64,000 nt of DNA from Bifidobacteriaceae bacterium (lineage in GTDB: Bacteria > Actinomycetota > Actinomycetes > Actinomycetales > WQXJ01): positions 29,139-93,138 of the forward strand of contig JAISXH010000038.1 in NCBI GenBank assembly GCA_031270825.1, written 5' to 3'. Numbering within the stretch: the stretch's first letter is position 1; each line of letters begins with the position of its first letter. Of this stretch, positions 9,968 through 22,089 are shown piece after piece. A program made the translations under genes and the position numbers. The notes under the pieces were generated by a model. That model was not told the origin of the DNA, made no database searches, and worked only from the letters and a program-made list of their open reading frames with translations.

Positions 9968-11946
9968 TGGCTGACGCCAAACCGGTCCGGCCCACGGCGG
10001 CCTGGTCTGACGCGGCCGGGTCTGCGGCGACTCGGCCCAAGACGGCCGGATCCACGACGGCTCGGCCCACTGCGGGCGAGTTCAAGGCGGCTTGGTCTCC
10101 GGCACCCCGGTTCTGGGCGGCCCGGTTCGACAGCGTGCGGCGCTGGGGCGACCGCTTGTTGGCCGCTCGCGAGCGCTGGAATCCGCAGCCGACCGGGCAG
10201 ATCAGCCCGGATCGAGTCGAGACCGGTTTCGATGGCGCGCCCGAGCCGGCCGATTTCACCGTCCGGCGCGAGTTGCGACGCCTGATGTTGGATGGCGTGT
10301 CAACCGTGGTCCAGGTGGCCCGGCCGGTTGCGCCGGGCCGGTTCCCGGCGCTGGTGTTCTGCCACGGCGCCGGCACCGGCAACCACACCGCCTTCGACGA
10401 GCACTGCGCGGTTCTGGCCCGCCGAGGGGTGATCGCGGTGGTCGCGGATAAGGACCTGGCCACCTATTCGACTCTCCGGCGTGACTACGCCCACATGGCC
10501 CGCCAGTACGCCGACCTGGCCGATTGGGTGCGGGGCCAGGACTGGCTGGCCCCCGGACGCCTGGGCTATTACGCCGAATCGGAGGGCGCCTGGGTGGCGC
10601 CGTGGGCGGCCGTCAACGGCGGCCAGCGCGGGATCGCCGAGATCCCAGGTGGCGCCGGGCAACCGGCAGTTGCCGATGCGCGGCCCTCCCCGGAGCGGCC
10701 AGCCGGAACGGCCACAGGGACGCCGGACCGGCCCGGGCCGGGGGCGGCCGCGCGAGGCGGGGCGGATTTCATGGCGCTGGTTTCGGCGCCCGTGGTGACC
10801 CCGCGCGAACAGGGGCTTTATGCCGTTGGCACCTATTTGACCTCGGTCGACGCGCCCGCCTCGGCGTTCGACGCCGGTGTGCGGCTGTGCGGCGCGGACC
10901 AGCCCTGGGATTGGTTCGAGTACCTCGACTTCGACGCGACCCCTTATTTGGAACGGCTCAACTGCCCCATCTTCATGGCCTATGGGGCGGCCGACATCTC
11001 CATGCCGGTGGTCCAGGGCGCGCATTGGGTCAGGCAAACCACCGGGGGACCGGTGGCGGTCCGTTACTACGCCGATGCCGACCACGGACTCAGGCGCGGG
11101 CAGGACCACCACGTCTCGGCCACCTTCTTGAACGATCTGGCCGCCTGGGTCCTGTGCCTGGCCCTCGCGCCCGGCCCGGGCGCGAGCGAAGCGGGAGCGG
11201 ACTTCGCGGGCACGGCCGGCAGAGCGCCCAAACCCGCCGACCCGGCGGATTTGGGCGTGGATGCCGACATGGAACCGGACGCGGAGCCTGGCCGCGCGGC
11301 CCCAGCTCAGCCGCTCGCCGATGAGCGCGATGCCGCCAGTGCCCCTGATCTGGGCCGGCCCGGGCTGGCCGGGCCGGGACCGGGCGTGGCCGGCAGTCCG
11401 CCGGTCCAGTTGTTCGCGGCCGTGCCGCCGGCGCCGACCGGGCCGATCAGCCGCGACGGCTACGCCCTGCTGGGCGGCTTGGCGGCTTTGGTGGTGGCAG
11501 CGCTGGCGGCCAAGCGCCGACGCGGGCCAGAACGCGGCGGCTGCCAGCCCAAGCGTCGGCCCAAGGCAGGACTGGGCACCCGCCGGGCGCACCGCCCGGG
11601 GTCGCTCGCCTGCTTGGCCGCGGGGGCGCTCGCGACCTTATTGGCTCAGGCCGGTTACCTGGGGTTCTTGTTCCGGCTTGCCGCCGCCTACCGGACCGCG
11701 CCGGGCGCGGTCCGCTGGGGTCACCGCCTGGTCCAAGGGCTCGGTCTGGCCACGGTGCTGGCGGGCCTGGCGGCGGCATCGGGCGCGGTTAGGGCGTGGT
11801 CGGGGCGGAACCGGGCTGGCGCGGCCGAGCCAACCAAGCCCTTGGCCTTGCTGGCGGCCCTGACTGGCGCCGGCATCTGGTTGCGCGTGGCCGCCCGCTG
11901 GGGCGCCTTCCGCCAGCGCGCCGCCGACCAGGCGCCTGTTGACTAA
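9967..11946 (+). CDS. Membrane-anchored alpha/beta-hydrolase, unusual C-terminal membrane domain
   Basis: 659 aa from ATG 9967, overlapping the era stop (TGATG). The first ~80 residues are low-complexity (Ala/Thr/Trp repeats). Residues ~115-400 look like an alpha/beta hydrolase: oxyanion segment VFCHGAGTGNH near 130, a nucleophile elbow YYAESEGAW with Ser near 206, an acid candidate in AYGAADISMP, and histidine in YADADHGL near 373. A Gly/Pro-rich insert sits at ~228-262. After a disordered linker, about four hydrophobic segments lie between ~495 and 645. The elbow is G-x-x-x-E-S-E-G rather than plain GxSxG. Substrate unknown; it is probably anchored in the membrane with the catalytic domain at the N-terminal side. 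Confidence 0.75.
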   Translation: MADAKPVRPTAAWSDAAGSAATRPKTAGSTTARPTAGEFKAAWSPAPRFWAARFDSVRRWGDRLLAARERWNPQPTGQISPDRVETGFDGAPEPADFTVRRELRRLMLDGVSTVVQVARPVAPGRFPALVFCHGAGTGNHTAFDEHCAVLARRGVIAVVADKDLATYSTLRRDYAHMARQYADLADWVRGQDWLAPGRLGYYAESEGAWVAPWAAVNGGQRGIAEIPGGAGQPAVADARPSPERPAGTATGTPDRPGPGAAARGGADFMALVSAPVVTPREQGLYAVGTYLTSVDAPASAFDAGVRLCGADQPWDWFEYLDFDATPYLERLNCPIFMAYGAADISMPVVQGAHWVRQTTGGPVAVRYYADADHGLRRGQDHHVSATFLNDLAAWVLCLALAPGPGASEAGADFAGTAGRAPKPADPADLGVDADMEPDAEPGRAAPAQPLADERDAASAPDLGRPGLAGPGPGVAGSPPVQLFAAVPPAPTGPISRDGYALLGGLAALVVAALAAKRRRGPERGGCQPKRRPKAGLGTRRAHRPGSLACLAAGALATLLAQAGYLGFLFRLAAAYRTAPGAVRWGHRLVQGLGLATVLAGLAAASGAVRAWSGRNRAGAAEPTKPLALLAALTGAGIWLRVAARWGAFRQRAADQAPVD

Positions 11947-13929
<1,983 letters not shown>

Positions 13930-13967
13930 TCCCGTCTTCCCCGGTGATCCTGGGGACCGCGCTGATC

Positions 13968-13998
13968 CTGCTGACCCTGGGGACCCCGGGGTCAGCAG
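13968..13998. terminator. Bidirectional stem-loop between leuA and the converging gene
   Basis: CTGCTGACCC pairs with GGGTCAGCAG across a short loop (10-bp stem). It sits between the leuA stop and the stop of the opposite-strand gene at 14000, the expected place for a shared terminator. No U-tract is present. Confidence 0.6.
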
Positions 13999-13999
13999 G

Positions 14000-14683
14000 T
14001 CAGACCTGGGCGCCGTCGTCGGTGTCCTCGGGGTCGCGGCTGTGCGGCATCTTCCAGATCAGGGCGGCCGCTCCGGCCACGATCGCCACCAGGCCGGCGC
14101 GGCCCAGCCAGTTCGGCACCAGCGGGCCAATGATCGCCCAGGCGAAGACGGCCGCGATGCCGCCGATCAGGCCGATCCATCCGAGCACAATGAACGGGTC
14201 GCCGGCCAGGGCCGGCGGCGGATCGGGCGGCTCGAAGTGATCTTCGACTTCGGGAGGGCTCCAGTCGCGAGGTCCGTAGGTCGCCAGGGCGTCGCCGGGA
14301 GACAACGAGTCCTCGATCTGGGCCAGGTCAGACAGGTCGCGGGACCAATCGGCGTCGTCAAGATATTCGCCGGCGTCTGGTTCGTCCAGGTCGTCAGCCT
14401 CTTCGAAGTCGTGGTCGGCCAGGTCTGGCGACCAGACCAGGTGGCTGGCGCTGCTCGGCGCCTGATCGGTTCGCTTCGAGGCCCAGTCCTGCAGGTCCGG
14501 GGGTATAGCTGGACTGAGTTCTTGCGCCAGCTCTTGCCAGCGGGCGTCGAAATCCGCCCTCGAATCGTCTTGGCAGTCGCCGCCCTTATCCCCTCCCACC
14601 TGTGGAACTCTACTCGGATGGCGCCGCGAAGGTGTTGACGAAGCACTTTCCGCAGGCCTTGCGGCGGCGCGGCCGGGCGCCAT
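14000..14683 (-). CDS. Acidic protein with two C-terminal membrane helices, unknown function
   Basis: Up to 227 aa; the ATG at 14683 has a weak ribosome site and a GTG at 14599 is possible. The N-terminal ~140 residues are very acidic and Asp/Ser-rich without recognised fold, with DARWQELAQEL as a likely helix. Two hydrophobic helices follow, roughly IVLGWIGLIGGIAAVFAWA and LVAIVAGAAALIW, then a short charged tail. It converges on leuA across a shared stem-loop. Similar small membrane proteins are seen in actinobacteria, but I cannot assign a function. Confidence 0.7.
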   Translation of the reverse strand: MAPGRAAARPAESASSTPSRRHPSRVPQVGGDKGGDCQDDSRADFDARWQELAQELSPAIPPDLQDWASKRTDQAPSSASHLVWSPDLADHDFEEADDLDEPDAGEYLDDADWSRDLSDLAQIEDSLSPGDALATYGPRDWSPPEVEDHFEPPDPPPALAGDPFIVLGWIGLIGGIAAVFAWAIIGPLVPNWLGRAGLVAIVAGAAALIWKMPHSRDPEDTDDGAQV

Positions 14684-14775
14684 CAGGCGGCGCCGACCTG
14701 CCGGGCAGGCGGGGTTAGGGACCGGCCTCTAATAGAGTGAAGGGTCAACGCTCTTGGACAAGAAGGGAACCGCTT

Positions 14776-15630
14776 GTGTTCTACTGGCTCACCAGGGCGG
14801 TCTTAGGGCCGCTGGTGCGGCTGGTCTACCAGCCGTGGATCACCGGAGCCGAGAACATCCCGGCCAAGGGCGCGGCCATCCTGGCCTCGAACCATCTAGC
14901 TGTGTTCGACTCAGTGTTTGTGCCGGTGCTGATCCCCAGGCGGGTCTTCTACATCGCCAAGTCGGACTATTTCACCGGCCGGGGCCTGAAGGGCCGGCTG
15001 ATCGCCGGCTTCATGAAGGGCGTGGGGATGATCCCGGTGGACCGGGCTGGTGGCAGGGCGGCGGCATCGGCCCTGGAACAGGGCGAAAGGGTGCTCCGCA
15101 AGGGCCACCTCTTCGGCATCTACCCGGAGGGGACGCGCTCCCCGGACGGCCGCCTCTACCGGGGCAAGACGGGCGTCGCCAGACTGGCTCTGGAAACCGG
15201 CGCCCCGGTTGTCCCGATCGCCATGATCGGCTCCAATGTGGCCCAGCCGGTCGGCAAGCGGCTGCCCAAGAAGCGGGTCCGGGTCGGGATTGTGGTCGGG
15301 GAGCCGATCGACCTCTCGCGCTATCGCGGACTCAGCTCAGATCGCTTCGTCTTGCGCGAAATCACCGATCAGATCATGTTCGAGATCATGAAGCTGTCCG
15401 GCCAGGAGTACGTTGACGTGTACGCGGCCACCATGAAGGCCCGGTTCGCCGCTGGCGCGCCATCGCCGGACTCGGAGACGTCTGCGATCGCGCCGGGCGG
15501 GCGCCCGCGGCCCACCGACCTGGAGCCGCCGGAGCCGCCGGAGCTTCCTAAGGAGCCAGAAGCGCCAGAGGCGCCAGCAGTGCCAGGACCAGAAGAACAA
15601 CCAGAACCAGAAGAATCATCACAAGAGTGA
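14776..15630 (+). CDS. plsC: 1-acyl-sn-glycerol-3-phosphate acyltransferase (PlsC family)
   Basis: 284 aa from GTG 14776, with AGAAGGGA seven bases upstream; an upstream GTG at 14737 lacks a ribosome site. Contains NHLAVFDS (the HX4D catalytic motif) and YPEGTRSPDG (glycerol-phosphate binding), then GAPVVPIAMIG. It adds the second acyl chain in phosphatidic acid synthesis at the membrane. The last ~55 residues are Pro/Glu-rich repeats (PPEPPELPKEPEAPEAP), an added tail. Acyl acceptor is inferred from family. Confidence 0.92.
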   Translation: MFYWLTRAVLGPLVRLVYQPWITGAENIPAKGAAILASNHLAVFDSVFVPVLIPRRVFYIAKSDYFTGRGLKGRLIAGFMKGVGMIPVDRAGGRAAASALEQGERVLRKGHLFGIYPEGTRSPDGRLYRGKTGVARLALETGAPVVPIAMIGSNVAQPVGKRLPKKRVRVGIVVGEPIDLSRYRGLSSDRFVLREITDQIMFEIMKLSGQEYVDVYAATMKARFAAGAPSPDSETSAIAPGGRPRPTDLEPPEPPELPKEPEAPEAPAVPGPEEQPEPEESSQE

Positions 15631-15719
15631 CCAGAACTCCCAGAGCCGCGGGACCAACGCGGGCGGCGCGAGCCATTACAACCACCCAAACCACGAGGAA
15701 ACGACTAGTAGGAGTACCA

Positions 15720-16922
15720 ATGACTGTCAAACGTGTCGCCATCTTGACCGCTGGCGGTTTCGCACCGTGCCTGTCCGCCGCCGTCGGCGGACTGATCCAG
15801 CGTTACGCCGAATTGGCGCCCAGCACCGAAATCTTGATCTACCAGTATGGTTACTACGGGCTCCTGACAGGGAACAGCTACCTGGTGAACGAGGAGGCCC
15901 GGGCCAAGATCGGCATTCTGCAGCGCTTCGGCGGCAGCCCGATCGGCAGTTCGCGGGTCAAGCTGACCAACGCGGCCGACTTGGAACGCCGTGGCCTGGT
16001 CAAGCCGGGCCAGGAGCCCTTGGAGGCGGCCGCCGACAGGCTGCGTGCCGACGGCGTCGACGTGCTCCACACCATTGGCGGCGACGACACCAACACGACC
16101 GCCGCCGATCTGGCCGCCTACCTGCGTGATCACGGCTACGGCCTGACCGTGGTGGGCCTGCCCAAGACCATCGACAACGACGTGGTGCCGATCAAGCAGT
16201 CGCTCGGCGCCTGGACCGCGGCCGAGCAGGCCTCGCTGTTCGCCCAGAACATCATTGGCGAGCACCGCTCGAATCCGCGCATGCTGATCGTCCACGAGGT
16301 GATGGGCCGGGGTTGCGGCTGGCTGACGGCCGCGGCCGCCACCGAGTACCGCCGCTGGCTGGGGGAGCAGGATTGGAACCCCGCCCTGGGCTTGACCAAG
16401 GAGCGCTGGGACATCCACGGGGTTTACATCCCCGAGTTGGAGCTGGACCTGGACGCCGAATCGCAGCGCCTGCGCGGCATCATGGACCGGATCGGCAATG
16501 TCAACGTCTTCCTGTCCGAGGGCGCCGGCGTGGAGACCATTGTCCATGAGATGGAGGTCTCCGGCCAGGACGTCCCGCGCGACCCGTTCGGGCACGTCAA
16601 GCTGGACACCATCAACCCCGGCGGTTGGTATGCCCGCGAGTTCGCCGAACGGATGGGCGCGCTCAAGACCATGGTCCAGAAGTCGGGCTATTTCTCCCGC
16701 TCGGCTCGCGCCAATGAGCGCGATCTGCTGCTGATCCGCTCAATGGTCGACTTGGCCGTCGATTCGGCCCTGGACGGCGTGTCCGGTGTGATCGGCCACG
16801 ACGAGGGCAACAAGGACATTCTGCGACCGATCGAGTTCGACCGCGTCAAGGGCGGCAAACCCTTCGACGTGAAGAAGCCTTGGTTCCAAGACCTGTTGGA
16901 CGGCATCGGGCAACCGCATTAG
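15720..16922 (+). CDS. pfp: Pyrophosphate-dependent 6-phosphofructokinase
   Basis: 400 aa from ATG 15720 with GGAG nine bases upstream; the frame is open earlier but the start is clear. Carries GGDDTNTTAADL, where Asp replaces the second Gly found in ATP-PFKs, and PKTIDNDVVP with Lys-Thr in place of the usual ATP-type residues; both indicate PPi use. MGRGCGWLTAAAA and LSEGAG are also present. It interconverts fructose-6-phosphate and fructose-1,6-bisphosphate reversibly. The last codons overlap an inverted repeat that may act as terminator. Confidence 0.93.
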   Translation: MTVKRVAILTAGGFAPCLSAAVGGLIQRYAELAPSTEILIYQYGYYGLLTGNSYLVNEEARAKIGILQRFGGSPIGSSRVKLTNAADLERRGLVKPGQEPLEAAADRLRADGVDVLHTIGGDDTNTTAADLAAYLRDHGYGLTVVGLPKTIDNDVVPIKQSLGAWTAAEQASLFAQNIIGEHRSNPRMLIVHEVMGRGCGWLTAAAATEYRRWLGEQDWNPALGLTKERWDIHGVYIPELELDLDAESQRLRGIMDRIGNVNVFLSEGAGVETIVHEMEVSGQDVPRDPFGHVKLDTINPGGWYAREFAERMGALKTMVQKSGYFSRSARANERDLLLIRSMVDLAVDSALDGVSGVIGHDEGNKDILRPIEFDRVKGGKPFDVKKPWFQDLLDGIGQPH

Positions 16923-16937
16923 TTGGACGATGCCGTC
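16899..16937 (+). terminator. Inverted repeat at end of the PFK gene
   Basis: GACGGCATCG..CAA (16899-16913) pairs with TTG..CGATGCCGTC (16923-16937) around a 9-base loop holding the stop codon. Stem of 10 plus 3 pairs with a two-base mismatch, no U-tract. The left arm is one copy of a 15-base word that recurs elsewhere in the window. Confidence 0.5.
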
Positions 16938-17020
16938 TGCTCACGTCCCAGCCCCGTCTGCGGTCGTCACCTTGATCGAACCTTGACCGAATCCGGGGGG
17001 CGCCTGAAAGGCGGGGCCTT

Positions 17021-19471
17021 ATGTTGGACCGTATGACGTTGACGGATGCTGAGCCGCGCGTGGTCGATCTGGCGCTGACGGGGATGACCTGCGCCGCCTG
17101 CGCCGCCCGGATCGAGAAGAAGCTCAACCGGATCGAAGGCGTCCAAGCCAGTGTCAACCTGGCTCTGGAGACCGCCGCCGTCGAAGTGACTGGCGAGGTC
17201 ACCGCCGCCGATCTGATCAAAGCGGTCGAGGCCGCCGGCTACGGCGCCAAACAAGTCGAGCCGGCTGGGCGACCGGGCGGCGCTGGCAGCGATGCCGCCG
17301 CCGAGGCGGATGCTCAGTTCGAAGCGGAAGGCGTCGAGCCGGCCGAAGCCGATCCGACCGCGCGGCTGCGCCAGCGGTTGATCATCTGCTTGGTGCTGAC
17401 CGTGCCGGTTCTGTTGTTGGCGATGGTGCCGCCGTTCCAGTTCACCTACTGGCAGTGGGCGTCGTTGACTTTGGCGGCGCCGGTCGCGGTCTGGGGCGCC
17501 TATCCCTTCCACCGCGCGGCCTGGATCAACCTGCGCCACGGCGCCGCCACCATGGACACCTTGATTTCGTTGGGAGTCACCGCCGCCTTCCTGTGGTCGC
17601 TTTGGGCGCTGTTCCTGGGCGGCGCCGGCATGCCCGGCATGCGCATGGAGTTCACCTTGGTGGGCGGCGACCGGGCCGAAATCTACCTTGAAGTGGCCGC
17701 CGCGGTGACGGTGTTCATCCTGGCCGGACGCTATTTCGAGGCCCGTGCCAAGCGCCGCTCCGGCGCCGCCTTGAGGGCGCTGCTGGACTTGGGCGCCAAG
17801 ACGGTGTCTTTGCTGCCGGAGGGACTGGACGGCCCAGAGCTGTCGGTTCCGGTGGAGCGCCTGCAGGTGGGAGACCTGTTCGTGGTCCGCCCGGGCGAGA
17901 AGATCGCCACCGACGGCGTGGTCCGCGACGGCGCCAGCGCCGTCGACGCGTCGCTGCTGACCGGCGAATCGGTCCCGGTCGAGGTGGTTGCCGGCGACAC
18001 GGTCGCCGGCGCCACCATCGCGGTCGAGGGACGCCTGGTGGTGGAGGCGACGCGCGTCGGCTCAGACACCGCTCTGGCTCAGATCGCCCGCCTGGTCTCG
18101 AACGCCCAGAGCGGCAAAGCGCAGGTCCAGCGCCTGGCAGACCGCGTCTCCGGGGTGTTCGTCCCCATCGTGGTGACGATTTCGCTGGTCACGTTGGCGT
18201 CCTGGCTGATCGCCACCGGCCAGCCGACGCGCGCCTTCACGGCCGCCGTGGCGGTGCTGATCATCGCCTGCCCCTGCGCGCTGGGCCTGGCCACCCCGAC
18301 CGCGTTGCTGGTCGGCACCGGGCGTGGCGCCCAACTGGGCATCCTGATCAAGGGCCCGGAGGTGCTAGAGGCGGTCCGCCGCGTCGACACGGTGGTCCTG
18401 GACAAGACCGGCACCGTCACCACCGGCCGTATGACCGTGGCCGGCGTGATCCTGGCAGAGGGCCAGGACGCGGCCCGGTTCGAGCGCTTCGTCGGCGCCG
18501 TCGAATCATTCTCCGAACACCCGGTGGCCGTGGCCATCACCCAATACGTGGCCGACCAGGCCGAGGCCGGGGATGCGGTTGTCGCTGTGTCGGAGCCAGG
18601 CGCCTTGTCGCCGTCGGTGGCCGGGGCCGTTGAGCCGGGCGCCAGCGCCCTCGCGCGGGCCGGGGCTGTCGACGAGGGCGTCGCCGCCCTCCTGCGGGCT
18701 GGGGCGCAGCCCGCTGTGGTGACTGATTTCGCCGCCGTGCCTGGCCGGGGTGTGCGCGGAAGCGTCGACGGGACCACGGTTTTCGCGGGCAAGCCCGACT
18801 GGGTGCGCGGCGAAGGGCTGGTGCTGAGCGATGCCTTGGCGGACGGCATCGGGCAAGCGGAAGATCTGGGCCAGACCGTGACGGCTGTGGGCTGGGACGG
18901 TCGAGTGCGCGGCATCGTCGCGGTGGCGGATTCGCCCAAGCCGACTGCGGCGGCGGCGGTGGCGGAGTTGAAGCGCCTGCGGCTCACTCCGGTGCTCCTG
19001 ACCGGCGACAATCGGCGGGCGGCGGAGGCGATCGGCGCGGCGGTCGGCATCGAACGGGTGATCGCGGGCGTGCTTCCGGGCGAGAAGGTCGAGGTCATCA
19101 AGGGCTTGCAGGCCGAGGGCGCCGTTGTCGCCATGGTCGGCGACGGGATCAACGACGCCGCCGCGTTGGCCACCGCCAACCTGGGCATGGCCATGGGCAC
19201 CGGCACCGACGCGGCGATCGAGGCCAGCGATCTGACTCTGGTGCGCGGCGATCCCCGGACCGTGCCAGACGCGATCCGGCTGTCGGCCGCGACCCTGCGG
19301 ATCATCAAGTCGAACCTGTTCTGGGCCTTCGCCTACAACACGGCAGCCGTGCCCCTGGCCGCATTCGGCCTGCTCGGCCCCCTGATCGCTGGCGGCGCCA
19401 TGGCTATCAGCTCAGCCTTCGTGGTCTCCAACTCCCTGCGCCTGCGCCGCTTCAAAGCCTGGTCCCAATAA
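17021..19471 (+). CDS. copA: Copper-type heavy-metal P1B ATPase
   Basis: 816 aa from ATG 17021 (an ATG at 17033 is equally possible). One HMA domain with [10 protein letters not shown] at 21-30, then paired membrane helices, actuator TGES near 312, membrane CPC motif IACPCALG near 416, phosphorylation site DKTGT near 461, and [11 protein letters not shown] near 706. The CPC motif fits Cu(I)/Ag(I) export. Residues ~510-570 hold an unusual Ala/Gly/Val-rich insert in the nucleotide-binding domain. It stands alone, with no copper regulator or chaperone gene next to it. Confidence 0.92.
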   Translation: MLDRMTLTDAEPRVVDLALTGMTCAACAARIEKKLNRIEGVQASVNLALETAAVEVTGEVTAADLIKAVEAAGYGAKQVEPAGRPGGAGSDAAAEADAQFEAEGVEPAEADPTARLRQRLIICLVLTVPVLLLAMVPPFQFTYWQWASLTLAAPVAVWGAYPFHRAAWINLRHGAATMDTLISLGVTAAFLWSLWALFLGGAGMPGMRMEFTLVGGDRAEIYLEVAAAVTVFILAGRYFEARAKRRSGAALRALLDLGAKTVSLLPEGLDGPELSVPVERLQVGDLFVVRPGEKIATDGVVRDGASAVDASLLTGESVPVEVVAGDTVAGATIAVEGRLVVEATRVGSDTALAQIARLVSNAQSGKAQVQRLADRVSGVFVPIVVTISLVTLASWLIATGQPTRAFTAAVAVLIIACPCALGLATPTALLVGTGRGAQLGILIKGPEVLEAVRRVDTVVLDKTGTVTTGRMTVAGVILAEGQDAARFERFVGAVESFSEHPVAVAITQYVADQAEAGDAVVAVSEPGALSPSVAGAVEPGASALARAGAVDEGVAALLRAGAQPAVVTDFAAVPGRGVRGSVDGTTVFAGKPDWVRGEGLVLSDALADGIGQAEDLGQTVTAVGWDGRVRGIVAVADSPKPTAAAAVAELKRLRLTPVLLTGDNRRAAEAIGAAVGIERVIAGVLPGEKVEVIKGLQAEGAVVAMVGDGINDAAALATANLGMAMGTGTDAAIEASDLTLVRGDPRTVPDAIRLSAATLRIIKSNLFWAFAYNTAAVPLAAFGLLGPLIAGGAMAISSAFVVSNSLRLRRFKAWSQ

Positions 19472-19492
19472 CCCCCTCCCGCCTCCGCCCAT

Positions 19493-19569
19493 ACGCAAGG
19501 GGACGGTGATTGTGCTGAATTCCGCAGCGGGACGGTGATCCTGCTGAATTCCGCGGGGGGTCGGTGATC
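19493..19569 (+). repeat. Tandem 29-bp repeat, GGGGACGGTGAT family, copy 2
   Basis: Three units start at 19499, 19528 and 19557, again with a 29-base period, reading GGGGACGGTGATTGTGCTGA and variants, preceded by ACGCAA as at 4530. It separates the P-ATPase gene from the tcmP remnant and marks the left edge of the decayed island. Confidence 0.9.
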
Positions 19570-19799
19570 TCGCCCTCAACGTCATCATCAAACAGCGTGC
19601 CCTGGCTAAAGGCCTCAATGTGGATGGCCAGGTTGTCCGGGCGCTTCATCATGTTGTCCGCCATCAGGATGCAGCCTGCTGCGTGGTTGGTCGCATAGAC
19701 CATACGGTACTTGGGCTGCTGCCGCTCCTTCAGTCTGATCGGCATCGACAACACGTACTCGAAGGTCTCTCGGTTGTTATAGGGCGGCGTATAGGGCAT
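19560..19799 (-). pseudogene. tcmP: tcmP remnant, C-terminal part (three-Cys-motif partner protein)
   Basis: On the minus strand, bases 19799-19560 encode about 80 residues including YRMVYATNHAAGCILMADNM and HIEAFSQGTLFDDD, which closely resemble the C-terminal end of three-Cys-motif partner (TcmP) proteins. The frame runs on into the 29-bp repeat rather than ending naturally. The matching N-terminal part lies at 22668-22892, same strand, about 2.9 kb away. The middle ~230 residues of the family are absent, so this is a broken gene and not a simple insertion. Confidence 0.7.
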
Positions 19800-19808
19800 G
19801 CTGGGTGT

Positions 19809-20024
19809 GTGGTCAAGACGAGTGTGTATCTGGAGGAGGAGCAGAAGGCGGCGTTGGACGAGGTGTCCAAGTTGACAGGCAAGCCTTTGGCCGAGTTGTT
19901 GCGCGACGGAGTGGACCAGGTCATCCACGACCATCTGAGGCGCCGCCCAGCGATGCAGGAGGCGTTCAACGCCCCCGACATGGTGGGCCGCACAGACGAG
20001 TTGTTGGAGGACCTCGGCGCATGA
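19809..20024 (+). CDS. vapB: VapB-type antitoxin
   Basis: 71 aa from GTG 19809: MVKTSVYLEEEQKAALDEVS is a typical ribbon-helix-helix antitoxin opening, followed by TGKPLAELLRDGVDQVI and a toxin-binding tail ending DELLEDLGA. It overlaps the PIN toxin gene by ATGA, the usual coupling of TA pairs. The protein should bind and block the toxin and repress its own promoter. It lies directly behind the tcmP C-terminal remnant. Confidence 0.87.
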   Translation: MVKTSVYLEEEQKAALDEVSKLTGKPLAELLRDGVDQVIHDHLRRRPAMQEAFNAPDMVGRTDELLEDLGA

Positions 20025-20473
20025 GGGTCGTCGCGGACACGAGCGGGATCGTGGCGGCGCTCAACGCCGCCGAGCCCGGCCATGGGCGTTTCCGCGCGGT
20101 CCTGGAGTCGGCCGCGGCGGTGTTCATAACCGAGGCTGTCGTCACCGAGGTCCACCACGTGCTCGCGTCGGGCGGCCAGGCGGTGGCCGCCAACGCCTTC
20201 CTCGACGCTGTCGCCGATGGCTTCTACGAACTTGTGCCCATCACGGCCGCCGAGCATGCCGAGGCGGCCGACCTGGTCCGCCGCTACGAGGGCCGCATGC
20301 GGCGAAAGAAACGCAAACCCGGATCGCTGGACGTGGCTGACGCGATGAACGTGATCGCGGGGCGCCGGGTGGCGACCAACCTCCTTGTGACTGGGGACCA
20401 GGACTACCGCTCGGTCGTGCCGTTGACAGAGCACCCCGCATTCGTGCTTCTACCCGCCGACCAGGAGTTCTAG
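20021..20473 (+). CDS. vapC: VapC-type PIN-domain toxin
   Basis: 150 aa. PIN-domain acidic residues are in place: RVVADTSGIVAAL (Asp near 6), ITEAVVTEV (Glu), SLDVADAMNV and TGDQDYR (C-terminal Asp residues). VapC toxins are Mg-dependent RNases acting on tRNA or rRNA. Start ATG 20021 overlaps the antitoxin stop. No frameshift or missing active-site residue is visible, so the module looks functional inside a region where neighbours are broken. Confidence 0.9.
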   Translation: MRVVADTSGIVAALNAAEPGHGRFRAVLESAAAVFITEAVVTEVHHVLASGGQAVAANAFLDAVADGFYELVPITAAEHAEAADLVRRYEGRMRRKKRKPGSLDVADAMNVIAGRRVATNLLVTGDQDYRSVVPLTEHPAFVLLPADQEF

Positions 20474-20612
20474 CGTCTCTTGAGGTCGAGGCCAAGGGTT
20501 TCGCCACGACCTCCGCGCCGGGGCCCCGCCCGCTGTCCCATCGCCTCCGCAGACGCTGGACGATGCCGCCCACCGGGCCGGGCGGACCCAAACGCACCAG
20601 CGTGTTTGGCTA

Positions 20613-22079
20613 TTGCGCAAGCTTAACGCTGGTTGGCTTAATCGGCGGACGCTGGTCTTCGTCCACCTCGGCGGCCCGCGAATCGACCGCCCGGCGCACC
20701 GCGTTCCACACCTCCGGCTAACACCTTTCAACGCGTCGACCTGGGACTGGGCCGCCCTCGCGTTCACGCTCGAACGGGGCGACGCCGACCTGCTGGAGCA
20801 GTCCGCGCCGGAAGCTGAGGCGAACGGGCGCCGGGCCCTGTTGGCTCGGATAATCGCGGCGGGCGACGCGCTGGAGGCGACGGCGTCCGAGCAGATCGCG
20901 CGGGGCCAGCGGGCCGGCACGCTGCGGGACGACCTGCCGGAACAGGCCACCGGAATGGTGTCGTGGGCGTTCATCGCGGCGCTTTCGGACCTGGCGGAGC
21001 GCAAGGCGGTCTACGCCGAGGCGCGCCTGGCGTTGACGCCATCGGACTTGGCGGCCGCCGGCATGTCCCTGATCTGGGGCGGCCTGTTGACCCCGGACGT
21101 CGCGGCGAGCGCGGACGGAGGCGGCGAGTGGCCGGTCATATCGCTGGGCGCGTTCGCGGAGAACTTCGTCCGGGCGCTGGCGGCGCACGGCCTGGAGACG
21201 ACAGTGACATTGGACGATGACGCGCTGCCGGTCGCCGTCGCGCACAGCGGCTCGGCCCACGCGGCCGCCCCGGCGGACCTGGCGGCGATGGCCACCCGCC
21301 ACGCCGAGAAGCGGCCGATGAACGGCGCCGCCTTGACGGTTGACGACTGGGAGCGGTTGGCCCGGCCCGGAGCGCTGGGCCGGTCCGGGGCCGGCGTGGA
21401 GTTGGCCTGGTGGCCGCGCGGCACATCCGAGTTCGACCACTTGGCGCGGGAAACCAAGGAGGCGTTCGAAGCGCAAGCCGGTGACCCGGCGGCGCGGTCC
21501 GAACTGGCCGGCTGGCTGAGGTTCTCCGACGCCGAGACCCGCGAGCGCCGAGACGGACTGCCCGCTGAGCAACTCGCGCTGACCGGTTGGACCAAGACGC
21601 TCTACTACCTGACAACGTCCCGCCAGTCCGCCACCGGCGACAAATTCGCGGGCCAATCGGTGGCGAAGAACAACGCGCAAGTCAATGGCTGCGGGGCTTG
21701 GGCGGGTGGACGGCGAGTACGGCCAGAACAGCGGGATCAGGCGGGACATCGCAGCCTTCGTGACGGCGGGATAACAGCTGCGGATCAGGCCCGCGGCGCC
21801 GCCTGCCTGCCGATGCCCAACCAGAAGCGCCCTCGCGACCCCCAAAGTCGCCGGCGCGAGCAAGAACGGGCAGCAGACGCGGGACGACCCCGCCCAGCGG
21901 GCCGAGTGGTCCCAAACCGACCTGCGTGCCTTGATCGTCGGGATGAAACTCATCGCCGCTTGGGTCCCGCTGCGGCCGCCGCGAGGAGCGCGCGGTCGCC
22001 AGGTCAGGTCCCGCCCAGTGGCAGCCCCCGACCGCCAACAGGCGGGGTCGGCGATCCCAGCGCACTCGTGTCGCACTAA
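20613..22079 (+). pseudogene. Composite open frame: TetR C-terminal-like part joined to nitroreductase-like part
   Basis: Open for 488 codons but unlikely to be one intact protein. Residues ~40-165 resemble a TetR ligand-binding domain (IARGQRAGTLRDDLPEQATG, LSLIWGG-like end) but no HTH precedes it. Residues ~170-350 resemble an Acg-type nitroreductase (RHAEKRPMNGAALTVDDWERL; ELAGWLRFSDAETRERRDGL), lacking its C-terminal end. After ~360 the sequence is Arg/Pro-rich and looks non-coding. I read it as fused remnants between two TA modules. Domain resemblance is from memory of the families and is tentative. Confidence 0.45.
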
Positions 22080-22089
22080 CATTGTCAGT

